Positions 41,339 through 50,817 are shown, numbered from the stretch's first letter. The stretch: DNA of 64,000 nucleotides from Mesorhizobium sp. B2-3-4 (GCF_006442315.1 NZ_VFVY01000014.1:62001-126000), one strand, 5' to 3'. The notes: generated from the sequence alone by a model not told the origin. A program made the numbers and translations.

Positions 41339-41935
41339 TCACCCGGCCACGGATTTGACCGCGGCCGCGATCTCGGCCTTGGTGGCCTTGCCGCCGACCA
41401 GTGCCTCGACGATGGCCGAAGCGGTGTCCTCGGCGATGCTGCCGACTTCCTTCATGGCGTTGGCCTTGATGGAGGAAATGCGGGCCTCGGCCTCGCCGAG
41501 TTTCTCGTCGAGCGCAGCCTCGATCTTCTTGCGGGCAGTCTCGGCTTCCGCCTTTGCCGCGTCGTTGGCCTGCTGGCCGATCGCGTTGGCGTTTTTCTTG
41601 GCTTCCGCCAGTTCCTGCTCGTAGGCAGCAACGGCAGCGTCAGCCTCGCCCTTCAGCTTGGCGGCCTGGTCGAGATCCTGGCTGATGCGATCGTTGCGGA
41701 CATCGATGATGCCCCCGACGCGCGGCACCACGACCCGCTTCAGGAAGAGGTAGAACAGCCCGAACGTGATCGCCAGCCATAGAAGCTGCGACGGGAACGT
41801 CGCCGGATCGAATGGCGGAAATGCACCGTGCTCGGCAGGCACGCTGGTGCCGGAATGCGTCTCGCCTTCCGTCGCAGCGTGGCTGGTGTCGGCAGCGGGC
41901 GCGGACTCTTGCGCGAAGGCAGATGTCACGAACAT
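41339..41935 (-). CDS. ATP synthase F0 subunit b'
   Basis: The second stalk subunit, found in alphaproteobacteria and photosynthetic bacteria. It has 198 residues: an Ala/Thr-rich N-terminus of about 50 residues, a membrane helix (SQLLWLAITFGLFYLFLKR) and a coiled coil (DRISQDLDQAAKLKGEADAA). Pairing with b (40837-41328) forms the b-b' heterodimer. It lies 62 bp downstream of the c-subunit gene. Confidence 0.93.
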   Translation of the reverse strand: MFVTSAFAQESAPAADTSHAATEGETHSGTSVPAEHGAFPPFDPATFPSQLLWLAITFGLFYLFLKRVVVPRVGGIIDVRNDRISQDLDQAAKLKGEADAAVAAYEQELAEAKKNANAIGQQANDAAKAEAETARKKIEAALDEKLGEAEARISSIKANAMKEVGSIAEDTASAIVEALVGGKATKAEIAAAVKSVAG

Positions 41936-41997
41936 GGACTATCCCCAGATATCAGGCCCGCCGCTCACGCGGCCGGCCTGTCCAATCTTCTCAGTAC

Positions 41998-42222
41998 TCA
42001 GCCGAACAGGGCCAGCAGCGCGATGAGAAGCGAGAAGATGCCCAGAGCTTCGGTCACAGCGAAGCCGAAGATCAGGCGGCCGAACTGGCCGTCGGCAGCC
42101 GACGGGTTGCGCAGCGCGCCCGAGAGGTAGCTGCCGAAGATGTTGCCCAGGCCAATGCCCGCGCCACCCATGCCCAGGCAAGCGATGCCGGCGCCGATGT
42201 ACTTTGCTGCTTCTGCGTCCAT
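41998..42222 (-). CDS. atpE: ATP synthase F0 subunit c
   Basis: The proton-carrying ring protein. The 74 residues form two membrane helices joined by a polar loop (RNPSAADGQFGRL). The proton-binding acid is E58 in FAVTEALGIF. ATG 42222 has AAGGAG at ideal spacing; an upstream in-frame start is not needed. It follows atpB by 75 bp. Confidence 0.95.
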   Translation of the reverse strand: MDAEAAKYIGAGIACLGMGGAGIGLGNIFGSYLSGALRNPSAADGQFGRLIFGFAVTEALGIFSLLIALLALFG

Positions 42223-42297
42223 TTGTTCAACTCCTTTGGATCTGAAATTCCGTTGCGATTCCATCCGGCGGCAATTCGTGCGCCGGAAACTCTTGCC

Positions 42298-43056
42298 TCA
42301 GTGCCCGGGATGCAGGGCGTCGTTGAGATACATGCAGGTCAACACGGCAAAGACATAGGCCTGCAGGAAGGCGACCAGCAGCTCGAGCGCCGTCAGCGCC
42401 ACCGCCATGGCCAGCGGCAGGATCGAACCCGCCACGCCGACCGCGCCCAGCGCCGAGAGGCTGACGACGAAGCCGGAGAACACTTTGAGGGTGATGTGGC
42501 CGGCCAGCATGTTGGCGAACAGACGAACCGAGAGGCTGACCGGGCGCGACACGAAGGAGATGACCTCGATCAGCACCACCAGCGGCAGCAGGAAGACCGG
42601 CACGCCGTGCGGCACGAACAGTTTGAGGAAGCCCAGACCATGCTTCATGAAGCCGTAGACCACCACGGTTCCGATCACCAATGCGGCAAGCCCGAAGGTG
42701 ACGATGATGTGGCTGGTGACGGTGAAGAAATAAGGGAACAGGCCGAGCAGGTTGGCGACCAGCACGAACATGAACAGCGAGAACACGAAGGGGAAGAACT
42801 TCATGCCCTGCGTGCCGGCGGCGTCGCGCAGCATGTTGGCGACGAATTCATAGGACATTTCGGAGATGGACTGCAGCCGGCCCGGAACCAGGCTGCGGCT
42901 CGACGTGGTCAGCAACAGGAAGGCCGCGGCAACGATCACGGTGGCGACCATGAACAGCGCCGAATTGGTGAAGGATACGTCGTAGCCGCCGATATTGATC
43001 GGTATCAGCTTGATGATATGGAACTGGTGGATCGGATCGACCTTGTCAGCTGCCAC
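42298..43056 (-). CDS. atpB: ATP synthase F0 subunit a
   Basis: Forms the proton channel next to the c ring. The 252 residues from GTG 43056 (GACGAGG ahead; TTG 43062 is worse spaced) have five or six membrane helices. The essential arginine lies in SLSVRLFANMLAGH, and the last helix has FLQAYVFAVLTCMYLNDA. It follows atpI by 54 bp. Confidence 0.95.
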   Translation of the reverse strand: MAADKVDPIHQFHIIKLIPINIGGYDVSFTNSALFMVATVIVAAAFLLLTTSSRSLVPGRLQSISEMSYEFVANMLRDAAGTQGMKFFPFVFSLFMFVLVANLLGLFPYFFTVTSHIIVTFGLAALVIGTVVVYGFMKHGLGFLKLFVPHGVPVFLLPLVVLIEVISFVSRPVSLSVRLFANMLAGHITLKVFSGFVVSLSALGAVGVAGSILPLAMAVALTALELLVAFLQAYVFAVLTCMYLNDALHPGH

Positions 43057-43110
43057 GTTCAAACCTCGTCAATGCCGCGTACGGCCAAATTACCATTTGC
43101 CGCGTCGCGG

Positions 43111-43512
43111 CTATTTGCTGTCGTCCCGGTCAGGGCGTGAATTCTTGCCCTGTCCAAATTCCGCCACAACGCCCGCCGAACGCATGACATTGAGCACACC
43201 GGCGCCAAAACCAAGCAGCAGGAACACGATCAGACCCCATGGCGATGTTCCCGCCAGACGGTCGATGATCCAGCCAATGCCGGCACCGACCACCACCCCG
43301 GCGACGAACTCGCTGGACAGCTTGAGTGCCTGACCGTATCCGGTCACTGGTTTCGCGTCGTCTTTCCCCTCGAGCCGGTTCGGCAGCCTTGTCGCAAGCG
43401 ATGCTCCAAGTTCACGCCGACGTCGCTCAAGATCGTCGTCGCGGATTTCGGCGTCATGCTGCTTGCCGCGGCCGGTTTCTCCGGTTCCGTCTGGCCTGTT
43501 TTTCTCGGCCAT
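43111..43512 (-). CDS. atpI: ATP synthase assembly protein AtpI
   Basis: A small membrane protein that assists c-ring assembly. It has 133 residues from ATG 43512, with AGGGGGG 6 nt upstream. The N-terminus is long and charged; two membrane helices follow (FVAGVVVGAGIGWIIDRLAG and WGLIVFLLLGFGAGVLNVMR), typical of the AtpI/AtpZ family. It is first in the F0 operon, with a strong promoter at 43571-43599. Confidence 0.9.
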   Translation of the reverse strand: MAEKNRPDGTGETGRGKQHDAEIRDDDLERRRRELGASLATRLPNRLEGKDDAKPVTGYGQALKLSSEFVAGVVVGAGIGWIIDRLAGTSPWGLIVFLLLGFGAGVLNVMRSAGVVAEFGQGKNSRPDRDDSK

Positions 43513-43570
43513 CGCAACCCCCCTGCCCGGGCAGACCGTCACCGTCCGTCCGCTTCTAAAGTCGCCGGCA

Positions 43571-43599
43571 ACATAGTTAGAGGGTTTGCGCCCGTCAAG
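43571..43599 (-). promoter_or_regulatory. atp operon promoter
   Basis: On the minus strand CTTGAC (43599-43594), 17-bp spacer, CTATGT (43576-43571): an excellent sigma70-type match, 58 bp before the atpI start. Upstream of it lies an AT-rich block. Confidence 0.75.
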
Positions 43600-43617
43600 C
43601 CACGGACGGAAGTTCCA

Positions 43618-43660
43618 AGCAGTGTATTTTATATAGTAAAATCAATATATTAGAAAGGTG
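43618..43660. other. AT-rich block upstream of the atp promoter
   Basis: About 40 bp of unusually AT-rich sequence in a high-GC genome, containing the inverted repeat ATTTTA (43626-43631), TATAG, TAAAAT (43637-43642). It could act as an UP-like element for the atp promoter or a regulator site. No ORF is supported in the 257-bp gap. Confidence 0.4.
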
Positions 43661-43769
43661 CGACATCGTGCCCGGGACGATCGGGGCGATGCGCTGCGCG
43701 AATCCCCCGGACAATGGCTCTCCGATCGACGGTCCGGCCGGATGAAAAGAACGGCGGTCGACGGGCCGA

Positions 43770-44951
43770 TCAGCTCCAGCCGCCACCATAGGTCCGGTAG
43801 AAGATATGCAGGCCGATCTTGGTCATCTTCTGCATCGTGCGCGCCCAGCCGGGATGGACATACTGGGCATAATAGTGGGTCGAGGATCCGACCTCCGGAA
43901 TGAAGATCTTGCCGGCGGTGACGGCCATGCCGACGTCCTGCGCGGTCTTGTAGGCGACGGGGTTGTCGATGCGTTTCTTCCTGCCATCGCAAGCGAAGGA
44001 GAACTGGCAGCGGTTGAACCAGTTGTCGTTCTGGTAGACGACGCCGCAGATCGAATTGGGATAAGCGGGATTGCGGACCCGGTTGAGGATCACCTGGGCG
44101 ACGGCGGCCTGGCCGCGCACGGTTTCGCCGCGTGCCTCGAAATAGATGCCGTTGGCCAGGCATTTCTGCTCGGGCTTGGAGAAGGCGCTGGCGGGAAGCG
44201 GATTCTGGATCCAGGCGTGGTCGCCCTTTGCCATCGGCGGGATGAACCGGCCGCTGTTGGGCTGCTCGTCCTGCAGCAGGGCCTCGAAGGGCGAGGCCTT
44301 GGCATAATCGGGTTCGGACTGCGCGTAAGCGGTCGCCAGGATATCGGCGTGGTCATTGTTGACCAGTGCGGCAAGCATGGTCGGGACGCCGGAATCCGGC
44401 TTCTTGTCCTCGCGCGCATGGAATGCCGCCGCGATCTGGATTTCCTTGCCTTTGATCTGGGGCTTGGCGAAAGCCATTTTCAGGTCGCCGTCGAGGCTCG
44501 GCCGCATCAAGGAAGAGGTGCGCTGGAAGATCGAGCCGGCATTGAAGTTCTTCGGCGGCGCCACCGGCGAGACCTGAACGATGCGGCCCTTCTTGTCGGC
44601 GCGCATGACGCGATCCTCGTCGGGCGACCCGCTGACCTTGCCGCCCTTGCCACGGAACGAGACGGCGCCGACGCCGGGAAGACGCACGCCCGAGCCCGAG
44701 ATCGAGCCGGTAGTATCCGAATCGACGAATGGCATCTCGGCCGCGTGGACGGACCCGGCCACCGATTTCTCGACATAGGAGTTCCAGCGCGCGGTCGGCG
44801 ATTCGAGGCCGGACACAAGGCTCGTCATGTCCTGGTAGGCGGCGACGGTCGGAAAGCCGATCCAGATACCGAGACCGATGATGAACGGAGACACAAGGCT
44901 GCGTTTCTCACCGGCGGCGGCGACCAGCCGCTTCAACACACGTCGATGCAC
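43770..44951 (-). CDS. SleB-like cell wall hydrolase
   Basis: A protein of 393 residues from GTG 44951 (GGAGAG about 8 nt upstream). An N-terminal membrane anchor or signal (SLVSPFIIGLGIWIGFPTVAA) is followed by a low-complexity region of about 230 residues and a C-terminal Hydrolase_2 domain: CLANGIYFEARGETVRGQAAVAQ (catalytic Glu in EARGE) and NPAYPNSICGVVYQ. Such domains cut peptidoglycan cross-links. It is a stand-alone gene, next to the atp operon promoter region but on the same strand. Confidence 0.88.
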   Translation of the reverse strand: MHRRVLKRLVAAAGEKRSLVSPFIIGLGIWIGFPTVAAYQDMTSLVSGLESPTARWNSYVEKSVAGSVHAAEMPFVDSDTTGSISGSGVRLPGVGAVSFRGKGGKVSGSPDEDRVMRADKKGRIVQVSPVAPPKNFNAGSIFQRTSSLMRPSLDGDLKMAFAKPQIKGKEIQIAAAFHAREDKKPDSGVPTMLAALVNNDHADILATAYAQSEPDYAKASPFEALLQDEQPNSGRFIPPMAKGDHAWIQNPLPASAFSKPEQKCLANGIYFEARGETVRGQAAVAQVILNRVRNPAYPNSICGVVYQNDNWFNRCQFSFACDGRKKRIDNPVAYKTAQDVGMAVTAGKIFIPEVGSSTHYYAQYVHPGWARTMQKMTKIGLHIFYRTYGGGWS

Positions 44952-45096
44952 GGAACTCTCTCCAGGAACGCTACTGACCCCACTGGAGAGCAAAATGATG
45001 CATTAACCTTGATGGGACGTTAACGGGATCAGTCGGGTTTTCCCGGTCGGCTAAGCGTCGTGGTTTCGGAGTTGGACGGTTTTGCGGCGACAGCGC

Positions 45097-46386
45097 TCAG
45101 CCCTGCCGCAGGAAGATCGGCCATGCGATGAGGGCGCAGGCGGCCGCCGAAAGCCAGACGCCGGGCCACGACCAGAGGTGCAGCAGCCCTGGAATGGCCA
45201 CCGGAACCAGGAAGAAGCCGATGAAGACAAAGCTGTTGGCGAGGCTGAGCGCGGTTCCGACATGGCCGGCACCGGCCAAGGTGGCAAGCTCGGTATAGGC
45301 AACGCCGTGCCAGGCCGAGACCGAGATGCCGGCGACGACAAGCAGCAGGGGCAGGACAGCGATCACAAGGGGCTGGCCGCCAGGCATTGCGGGAACGGCC
45401 ACAACCAGCACCCAGAGCATTGCGAAGGCCAGCGCGCTGAGCGCACTGCACAAGCGAAGAAACCGACGGCGGTTGCCGTGGCGATCGGTAAAGCGGCCGC
45501 TCCAGACGCGCATGACCATGGCGCCGACCTGGACCGCGCAGAGGCTGGCGCTGATTGCCGTCGTGCCAAGTCCGGCGAAGTCGTGCAGAAAGACCGATGC
45601 GAAGGTAAGGACAGCGACCTGCGGAAAGCAGAGCAGGCCGATGGCGATGGATATGCGCCAGACCTCGATGTTGCGCAGAGGCGCCGGTCCGGCCACATCG
45701 GATGAAGCGGCGTGACCGACAGCCGTCGGCGGCGGTTCGTGCAGCCAACGCCAGGCGAACAGGGCCGAAAGTGCGGACGCCGCCGCCAGGAGCCCGAACA
45801 CCGCGGCAAAACCGAACGCCAGGGCAAGCGAAGGCAGGACGAGCGCGCCGAGGCCGCCGCCAAGCGGCACCGCCGTCTGCCGGATGCTCATGGCAAAGCC
45901 GCGCTCATTGTCCCGGAACCAGGCCATTATGGCGCGGCCGCTCGAGCCGTTGACACTGCCGCCGAGCAGGCCCGTGACGAGCAGGCTCGCCGCCAGTAGC
46001 GTGACATCGGGAATGCCCGATGCTGTCGGCACGACCAGCATCGCCATCGCAAGCAGCCAGGCCGCCGTCGCGCCGAGCCCGATCAGAAGCACGCGGCGGT
46101 CCCCCCAGCGATCGGTGAGCAGACCCCATGGCAGTTCGCTGAGCGCGACCCCCAGCCCGAGCAGGCCGAGCGCCAGGCCAAGTTCGGCATTGCTCAAATG
46201 ATAGCCCTGGCGGAGCACGACCGCCGTGGCCGGTATGCCCGAGAAGGTGGCCGAGAAGCCGGCGTTGGCGGCAACGCCGATGCCAAGGACCTTCCAGCGA
46301 TGGTTCGGCCCGAAGCTCCGGCCGGCGGCGGTGGCGGCGCCTTGCCCGGATGAGTGGCAATCGTTGCGCGTGATGATGGCGGACAT
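45097..46386 (-). CDS. MFS transporter
   Basis: A secondary transporter of 429 residues with 12 predicted helices. It has the MFS A-motif-like loop LTDRWGDRRVLLIG after helix 2 and a repeat in the second half (GRFTDRHGNRRRFLR after helix 8). The substrate is unknown. It is divergent from a LysR gene over 116 bp, the usual arrangement for a regulated exporter or importer. A 10-bp direct repeat in that gap is a candidate LysR site. Confidence 0.9.
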   Translation of the reverse strand: MSAIITRNDCHSSGQGAATAAGRSFGPNHRWKVLGIGVAANAGFSATFSGIPATAVVLRQGYHLSNAELGLALGLLGLGVALSELPWGLLTDRWGDRRVLLIGLGATAAWLLAMAMLVVPTASGIPDVTLLAASLLVTGLLGGSVNGSSGRAIMAWFRDNERGFAMSIRQTAVPLGGGLGALVLPSLALAFGFAAVFGLLAAASALSALFAWRWLHEPPPTAVGHAASSDVAGPAPLRNIEVWRISIAIGLLCFPQVAVLTFASVFLHDFAGLGTTAISASLCAVQVGAMVMRVWSGRFTDRHGNRRRFLRLCSALSALAFAMLWVLVVAVPAMPGGQPLVIAVLPLLLVVAGISVSAWHGVAYTELATLAGAGHVGTALSLANSFVFIGFFLVPVAIPGLLHLWSWPGVWLSAAACALIAWPIFLRQG

Positions 46387-46454
46387 GACTTCATTCCCGT
46401 GACGCCGGTCGAGCGGCCTTGACGGGACTGATGTAGCGCCGTAGCTTCATCCAT

Positions 46455-46495
46455 AAAATCAGGAAGTTTTTGATCAATAATTCTGAAAATCAGGA
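46455..46495. promoter_or_regulatory. direct-repeat candidate operator between MFS and LysR genes
   Basis: AAAATCAGGA occurs at 46455-46464 and 46486-46495, 31 bp apart (about three helical turns), directly before the LysR start codon and upstream of the MFS gene. Confidence 0.45.
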
Positions 46496-46502
46496 CAATC
46501 CC

Positions 46503-47423
46503 ATGCGACGCGTCACATTCGATCTCGACGTCCTCAGGACTTTCGTCACCGGCATGGAGCTGGGAAGTTTCGCCAAGGCCGCCGAGCGGCTTGGCCGTTC
46601 GACCTCCGCCGTCAGCGCTCAGTTGAAGAAACTCGAGGAACAGGCCGATACGCCGATCTTCCGCAAGGCGGGACGCGGCCTGTCACTGACCGAAGCCGGC
46701 GAGACCATGCTCGGCTATGCGCGGCGCCTGATCGAGCTCAATGACGAAGCGGCGTCAGCCATCCGCGACGTCGAACTGGAGGGCTGGGTGCGGCTCGGCC
46801 TGCAGGAGGATTTCGGCGAGGCCGTCTTGCCGGAAGTGCTCGGGCGCTTCGCTCGCGCCCATCCCAAGGTTCGCATCGAGGCACGGATCGGACGCAGTCA
46901 CGAATTGGCCGAGCGTGTCCTGTCAGGCAATCTCGACATCGCGCTCGCCTGGCATGACGGCGCCACGATGCCTTACAGCCGGCATGTCGCCGACGTGCAG
47001 GCGCGCTGGATCGGCCCGGCCAAGCCAATGGAGGCAGGCCCGCATACTGGCGAGGCGCTGCCGCTGGTGGTGTTCGAGGCGCCTTGCCTGCTGCGCACCG
47101 TGGCGACCGAGACGCTGGATCGCGCCGGGCGGCCCTGGCGCATGGCGTTCTCCAGCCCCAGCCTTGGCGGCATATGGGCGGCGGTGGCGGCCGGCCTTGG
47201 ACTGACGATCCGCACCGATATCGGCCTGCCCGCCAATGTCAGGGCGCTGGCGCCCGGAGTGCTCGGCCTGCCGCCCCTGCCGAGGATGGCGCTGCACTTG
47301 CATCAGAAGGATGCCGAACTCGACCCGGTCGCGGCGCGGCTGGCCGAGATTCTGCTGCAAGCGGCTTTCGAGGCGTTGCCCGAGGGCGCCGAGACGCCCG
47401 GGGCGCTGCCGAAAGTCGCTTAG
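46503..47423 (+). CDS. LysR-family transcriptional regulator
   Basis: A protein of 306 residues from ATG 46503. The helix-turn-helix (residues about 5-60) has FDLDVLRTFVTGMELGSFAKA and LGRSTSAVSAQLKKLEEQA. The effector domain follows. Divergent to the MFS transporter gene, its probable target. An upstream TTG would add 11 unconserved residues and overlap the direct repeat, so the ATG is preferred. Confidence 0.92.
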   Translation: MRRVTFDLDVLRTFVTGMELGSFAKAAERLGRSTSAVSAQLKKLEEQADTPIFRKAGRGLSLTEAGETMLGYARRLIELNDEAASAIRDVELEGWVRLGLQEDFGEAVLPEVLGRFARAHPKVRIEARIGRSHELAERVLSGNLDIALAWHDGATMPYSRHVADVQARWIGPAKPMEAGPHTGEALPLVVFEAPCLLRTVATETLDRAGRPWRMAFSSPSLGGIWAAVAAGLGLTIRTDIGLPANVRALAPGVLGLPPLPRMALHLHQKDAELDPVAARLAEILLQAAFEALPEGAETPGALPKVA

Positions 47424-47459
47424 TCGCTGGTGCTGTGTGGAGGTTCGCGGACCCGAGCC

Positions 47460-48893
47460 TCAGCGCTTCTTGGCGCGGCCCGCGAATGGATTATCGGAAG
47501 TCCTCAGCGCAATGCGGATCGGCACGCCCGGCATGTCGAAGGCCTCGCGCAGGCTGTTGGAGAGATAGCGCACATAGGATTGCGGCATCGCTTCGGGCCG
47601 CGAACACTGGACGACGAAGCCCGGCGGCCGCGTCTTTGCCTGGGTGACGTATTTGACCTTCAGCCTGCGCCCGGCAACGGCGGGCGGCGGATGATGCGCC
47701 AATATGCCTTCCAGCCAGCGGTTGAGCCTGCCGGTCGAAACGCGGCTGTTCCACACCTTGTGCGTCTTCAGCACCGCATCCATCAGCTTGTCGAGACCAC
47801 GCCCGGTCTCGGCCGAGACGGGTACGGCCTGGATGCCGCGCACCTGCGGCAGCAACCGTTCGGTCTTCTCGCGCAATTCCGCCAGAAGCTCCTGCGGGTT
47901 GTCGATCAGGTCCCATTTGTTGAAAGCGATGACCGGCGCCCGGCCCTCGCGGATGATCAGGTCGGCAATCTGCAGGTCCTGCTTCTCGAACGGAATGGTG
48001 GCGTCGAGCACGATGATGACGATCTCGGCGAAGCGGATGGCGCGCAGGCCATCCTGCACCGACATCACTTCGAGCTTTTCATGGATCCTGGCCTTGCGGC
48101 GCATGCCGGCCGTGTCGAACAATTTTATGAGGCGGCCGCGCCAGTCCCAGTCGACGGAGATGGAATCGCGCGTGATGCCCGCCTCCGGTCCGGTCAGCAG
48201 CCGCTCCTCGCCGATCAGCGCGTTGATCAGCGTCGATTTGCCGGCGTTCGGCCGGCCGACGACGGCGATGCGCATCGGCTTGGTGTCGTCATAGGCAGGC
48301 GCATCCTCGGCATCGGGGTCGGCGATGTCCTCGCCGATCAGCACTTCGCCGGCGGCGGCCTCCTCGTCGTCCTCTTCGTCTTCGCCGAAAGCGCGCTCCT
48401 CGCCAAGCGCCGCGATCACCGCGTCGCGCAAATCGGGCATGCCCTGGCCGTGTTCGGCCGAAACCGGGATCGGCTCGCCAAGGCCGAGCTCCCAGGCCTC
48501 CAGCATGCCGCCTTGCGCGCCGCGCGCCTCGGCCTTGTTGGCGACAAGCACCACAGGCTTGCCGGATTTGCGCACGATCTCGGCAAAGGTCCTGTCGTCC
48601 GGAAGCAGGCCGGATTTGGCGTCGATGGTGAAGAAGATCAGATCCGCCTCGCGGATCGCGATCTCGGTCTGCGCGCGCATGCGGCCCGGCAAGGTCGAAG
48701 CGCCGGCATCCTCGAAGCCGGCGGTGTCGATGACATCGAAATGCAGATCGTAAAGCTTGGCGGCATGGACGCGGCGGTCACGGGTGACGCCCGGCGTGTC
48801 ATCGACAAGCGCCAGCTTCTTTCCGACCAGCCGGTTGAAAAGCGTCGATTTGCCGACGTTAGGCCGACCGATGATGGCGACTTTGAAGGTCAT
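47460..48893 (-). CDS. der: ribosome-associated GTPase Der (EngA)
   Basis: An essential GTPase for 50S subunit assembly. The 477 residues have two tandem GTPase domains: GRPNVGKSTLFNRLVGK at residues 9-25 and GRPNAGKSTLINALIGE at about 211-227, each with a DTPG/DTAG motif, separated by an acidic linker (EDEEDDEEAAAGEVLIGEDI), and a C-terminal KH-like domain. It is 60 bp downstream of the YfgM-like gene on the same strand. Confidence 0.97.
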   Translation of the reverse strand: MTFKVAIIGRPNVGKSTLFNRLVGKKLALVDDTPGVTRDRRVHAAKLYDLHFDVIDTAGFEDAGASTLPGRMRAQTEIAIREADLIFFTIDAKSGLLPDDRTFAEIVRKSGKPVVLVANKAEARGAQGGMLEAWELGLGEPIPVSAEHGQGMPDLRDAVIAALGEERAFGEDEEDDEEAAAGEVLIGEDIADPDAEDAPAYDDTKPMRIAVVGRPNAGKSTLINALIGEERLLTGPEAGITRDSISVDWDWRGRLIKLFDTAGMRRKARIHEKLEVMSVQDGLRAIRFAEIVIIVLDATIPFEKQDLQIADLIIREGRAPVIAFNKWDLIDNPQELLAELREKTERLLPQVRGIQAVPVSAETGRGLDKLMDAVLKTHKVWNSRVSTGRLNRWLEGILAHHPPPAVAGRRLKVKYVTQAKTRPPGFVVQCSRPEAMPQSYVRYLSNSLREAFDMPGVPIRIALRTSDNPFAGRAKKR

Positions 48894-48953
48894 TCGGCCC
48901 TACATCTTCCATGCCTGTGTGCCCAAAACCGCAGCGCGCTTTTGGGCACCATA

Positions 48954-49619
48954 TCACGACGCGTTGCCCGAGCCGCGGATCAGCTCGGACATCAAGGTCG
49001 CCCGCTCGCGCGTGTTGCGCGGGGCGCCGTCATCGGCGGCGATCTGGTCGAACAGTTTCAGCGCGTCCTGGGTCTTGCCTTCCTTCCAGGCGGCGAGGCC
49101 GAGCGCCTCGCGCGCCGTGTGGCGCAGCGTGTTGGTGTCCGAGGTCAGCGCCTCGACGCGGCTCGACACGTCGGCGAAGGAGCCGTGATCGACGAGCAGG
49201 AGCCCCGCCCGCAGCCGCGCCATGTCGCGCAGGCCCTGGGGGATGGCGGTGTCTGCCGCGACCTCGTCGAAATCCTTGACGGCGGCATCGACATCGCCCT
49301 TGTTGGCCTTGACGGTCGCGGCACGCATGCGCGCGAGCAGCGGATAGGCGCCGTAGCCATCCTTTTCCAACTGATCGAGCGCGGCCAGCGCCTCATCGTT
49401 CTTGCCGTCATTGGCAAGCTTCAGTGCCTGCGAGAAAGCATCGCCGGAGCGGTTGGCGCGCGTCTCGTCCCAATAGCGATAGCCGACAAAGGCCGCGGTG
49501 CCGAGCACCACCAGGGCTGCGATGACAATCAAGGCCGGGCCGAAACGGTCCCACAGCTTCTGCGCCTGTTCGCGGCGGATCTCGTCATTGACTTCGCGGA
49601 TAAAACTGTCGTCGGACAT
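48954..49619 (-). CDS. YfgM-like membrane-anchored TPR protein
   Basis: A protein of 221 residues from ATG 49619. A cytosolic N-terminus (MSDDSFIREVNDEIRREQAQ) precedes a single membrane helix (PALIVIAALVVLGTAAFVGY) and a periplasmic TPR domain (KLANDGKNDEALAALDQLEK). YfgM proteins associate with the Sec machinery and periplasmic chaperones. YfgM upstream of der is a conserved pair in many proteobacteria. It is divergent from the deacetylase gene over 193 bp. Confidence 0.9.
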   Translation of the reverse strand: MSDDSFIREVNDEIRREQAQKLWDRFGPALIVIAALVVLGTAAFVGYRYWDETRANRSGDAFSQALKLANDGKNDEALAALDQLEKDGYGAYPLLARMRAATVKANKGDVDAAVKDFDEVAADTAIPQGLRDMARLRAGLLLVDHGSFADVSSRVEALTSDTNTLRHTAREALGLAAWKEGKTQDALKLFDQIAADDGAPRNTRERATLMSELIRGSGNAS

Positions 49620-49812
49620 CAATCAAAACCATTCCTGCCCCGGGCCGGGGCGGTTCATGAGCCCGCGTTTTAGCGAAATTTTGTCGGCATGGAAGGGGTT
49701 CAACCGGAAAATCGGCTATTCCCGGGGCAAACACCGGAAAAGCGCAATCGCACAGGCGCCACATTTGCACGATAGCCGGCTTGCTGACCGTCCGGAGCCT
49801 GTAATTTTGCCC

Positions 49813-50817
49813 ATGCCTCGTTTGTCCCGCGTCGTTGCGTTCTCGCTTGCCTCGCTCGCCACCGCCGGCGCGGCGCTGGCCGATCCGCCCGCGCCACCGT
49901 CGCCGGCGAGGCCAAAGCAGGTGGTCATCATCTCCTTCGACAGCGCGCGCGACATTCCGCAATGGAAGCGCAGCCGGGCGCTGGCGCAGCGCACCGGCGC
50001 GCATTTCACCTATTTCCTGTCCTGCGTCTTCCTGCTGTCGCCCGAAACACGCGGCCAATACACGGCGCCTGGCAAGACCGCAGGCAAGTCCAATATCGGC
50101 TTTGCCGCCTCCAGACAGGAGGTGGCCGACCGGCTGGAACAGATCGGGCTTGCCGCCCATGAGGGCCATGACATTGCCAGCCATGCCTGTGGCCATTTCG
50201 ACGGCAAGGACTGGACGAAGGCCGACTGGCTGAAAGAATTCGGCTCCTTCGAGCATATTCTGGAGAACGCCTACGCGATCAATGGCATTGCGCCCGAGCC
50301 AAAGGGCTGGCGCGATTTCGCGCGGCATGCCGTAGTTGGCTTTCGCGCCCCTTATCTGTCGACCAGCAAGGGTCTCTACGAAGCCTTGCCGGCTGCCGGC
50401 TACGTGTTCGATGCCAGCGGCGTTTCGAAGGGCCCCGTCCAAGCGCCGACCGTCGGCGGCATTACGCGCTTTTCACTGCCGCAGATCCCCGAAGGCCCGA
50501 AATCGCGGCCGGTGATCGCCATGGACTACAATCTCTATGTCAGGCATTCCGGCGGCTTCGAACGACCGGGCAAGGCCGGCGAATTCGCTGACCGTACTTA
50601 TCAGGCGTTCCGCGCCGCCTTCGACGCGCAATATCAGGGCAAGCGCATTCCGCTGGAACTCGGCTTCCACTTCACGCTGATGAATGACGGCGCCTACTGG
50701 ACCGCGCTGGAGCGCTTTGCCGGCGAGGTCTGTGTCAAAGCTGATGTCGAATGCATCAGCTTTCGCGACTATGTCGAGCGGCGGGATGGCGGGAAGCAGG
50801 GCTCCGTCGGCGGCTGA
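49813..50817 (+). CDS. secreted polysaccharide deacetylase-like protein
   Basis: A protein of 334 residues. A signal peptide (RVVAFSLASLATAGAALA, residues 6-23) precedes the NodB-like fold: metal-binding aspartate in IISFDSARD, the histidine motif SHACGH (H124, H128), and VGFRAPYLS, the arginine motif. It probably removes acetyl or similar groups from a glycan in the envelope; the substrate is unknown. The start ATG 49813 is chosen because the upstream frame runs through the divergent YfgM region. It is convergent with the BacA gene. Confidence 0.88.
   Translation: MPRLSRVVAFSLASLATAGAALADPPAPPSPARPKQVVIISFDSARDIPQWKRSRALAQRTGAHFTYFLSCVFLLSPETRGQYTAPGKTAGKSNIGFAASRQEVADRLEQIGLAAHEGHDIASHACGHFDGKDWTKADWLKEFGSFEHILENAYAINGIAPEPKGWRDFARHAVVGFRAPYLSTSKGLYEALPAAGYVFDASGVSKGPVQAPTVGGITRFSLPQIPEGPKSRPVIAMDYNLYVRHSGGFERPGKAGEFADRTYQAFRAAFDAQYQGKRIPLELGFHFTLMNDGAYWTALERFAGEVCVKADVECISFRDYVERRDGGKQGSVGG

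Noticed and set aside
47430..49673. A 747-codon open frame on the plus strand
   Set aside because: Antisense to der and the YfgM-like gene, both unmistakable.
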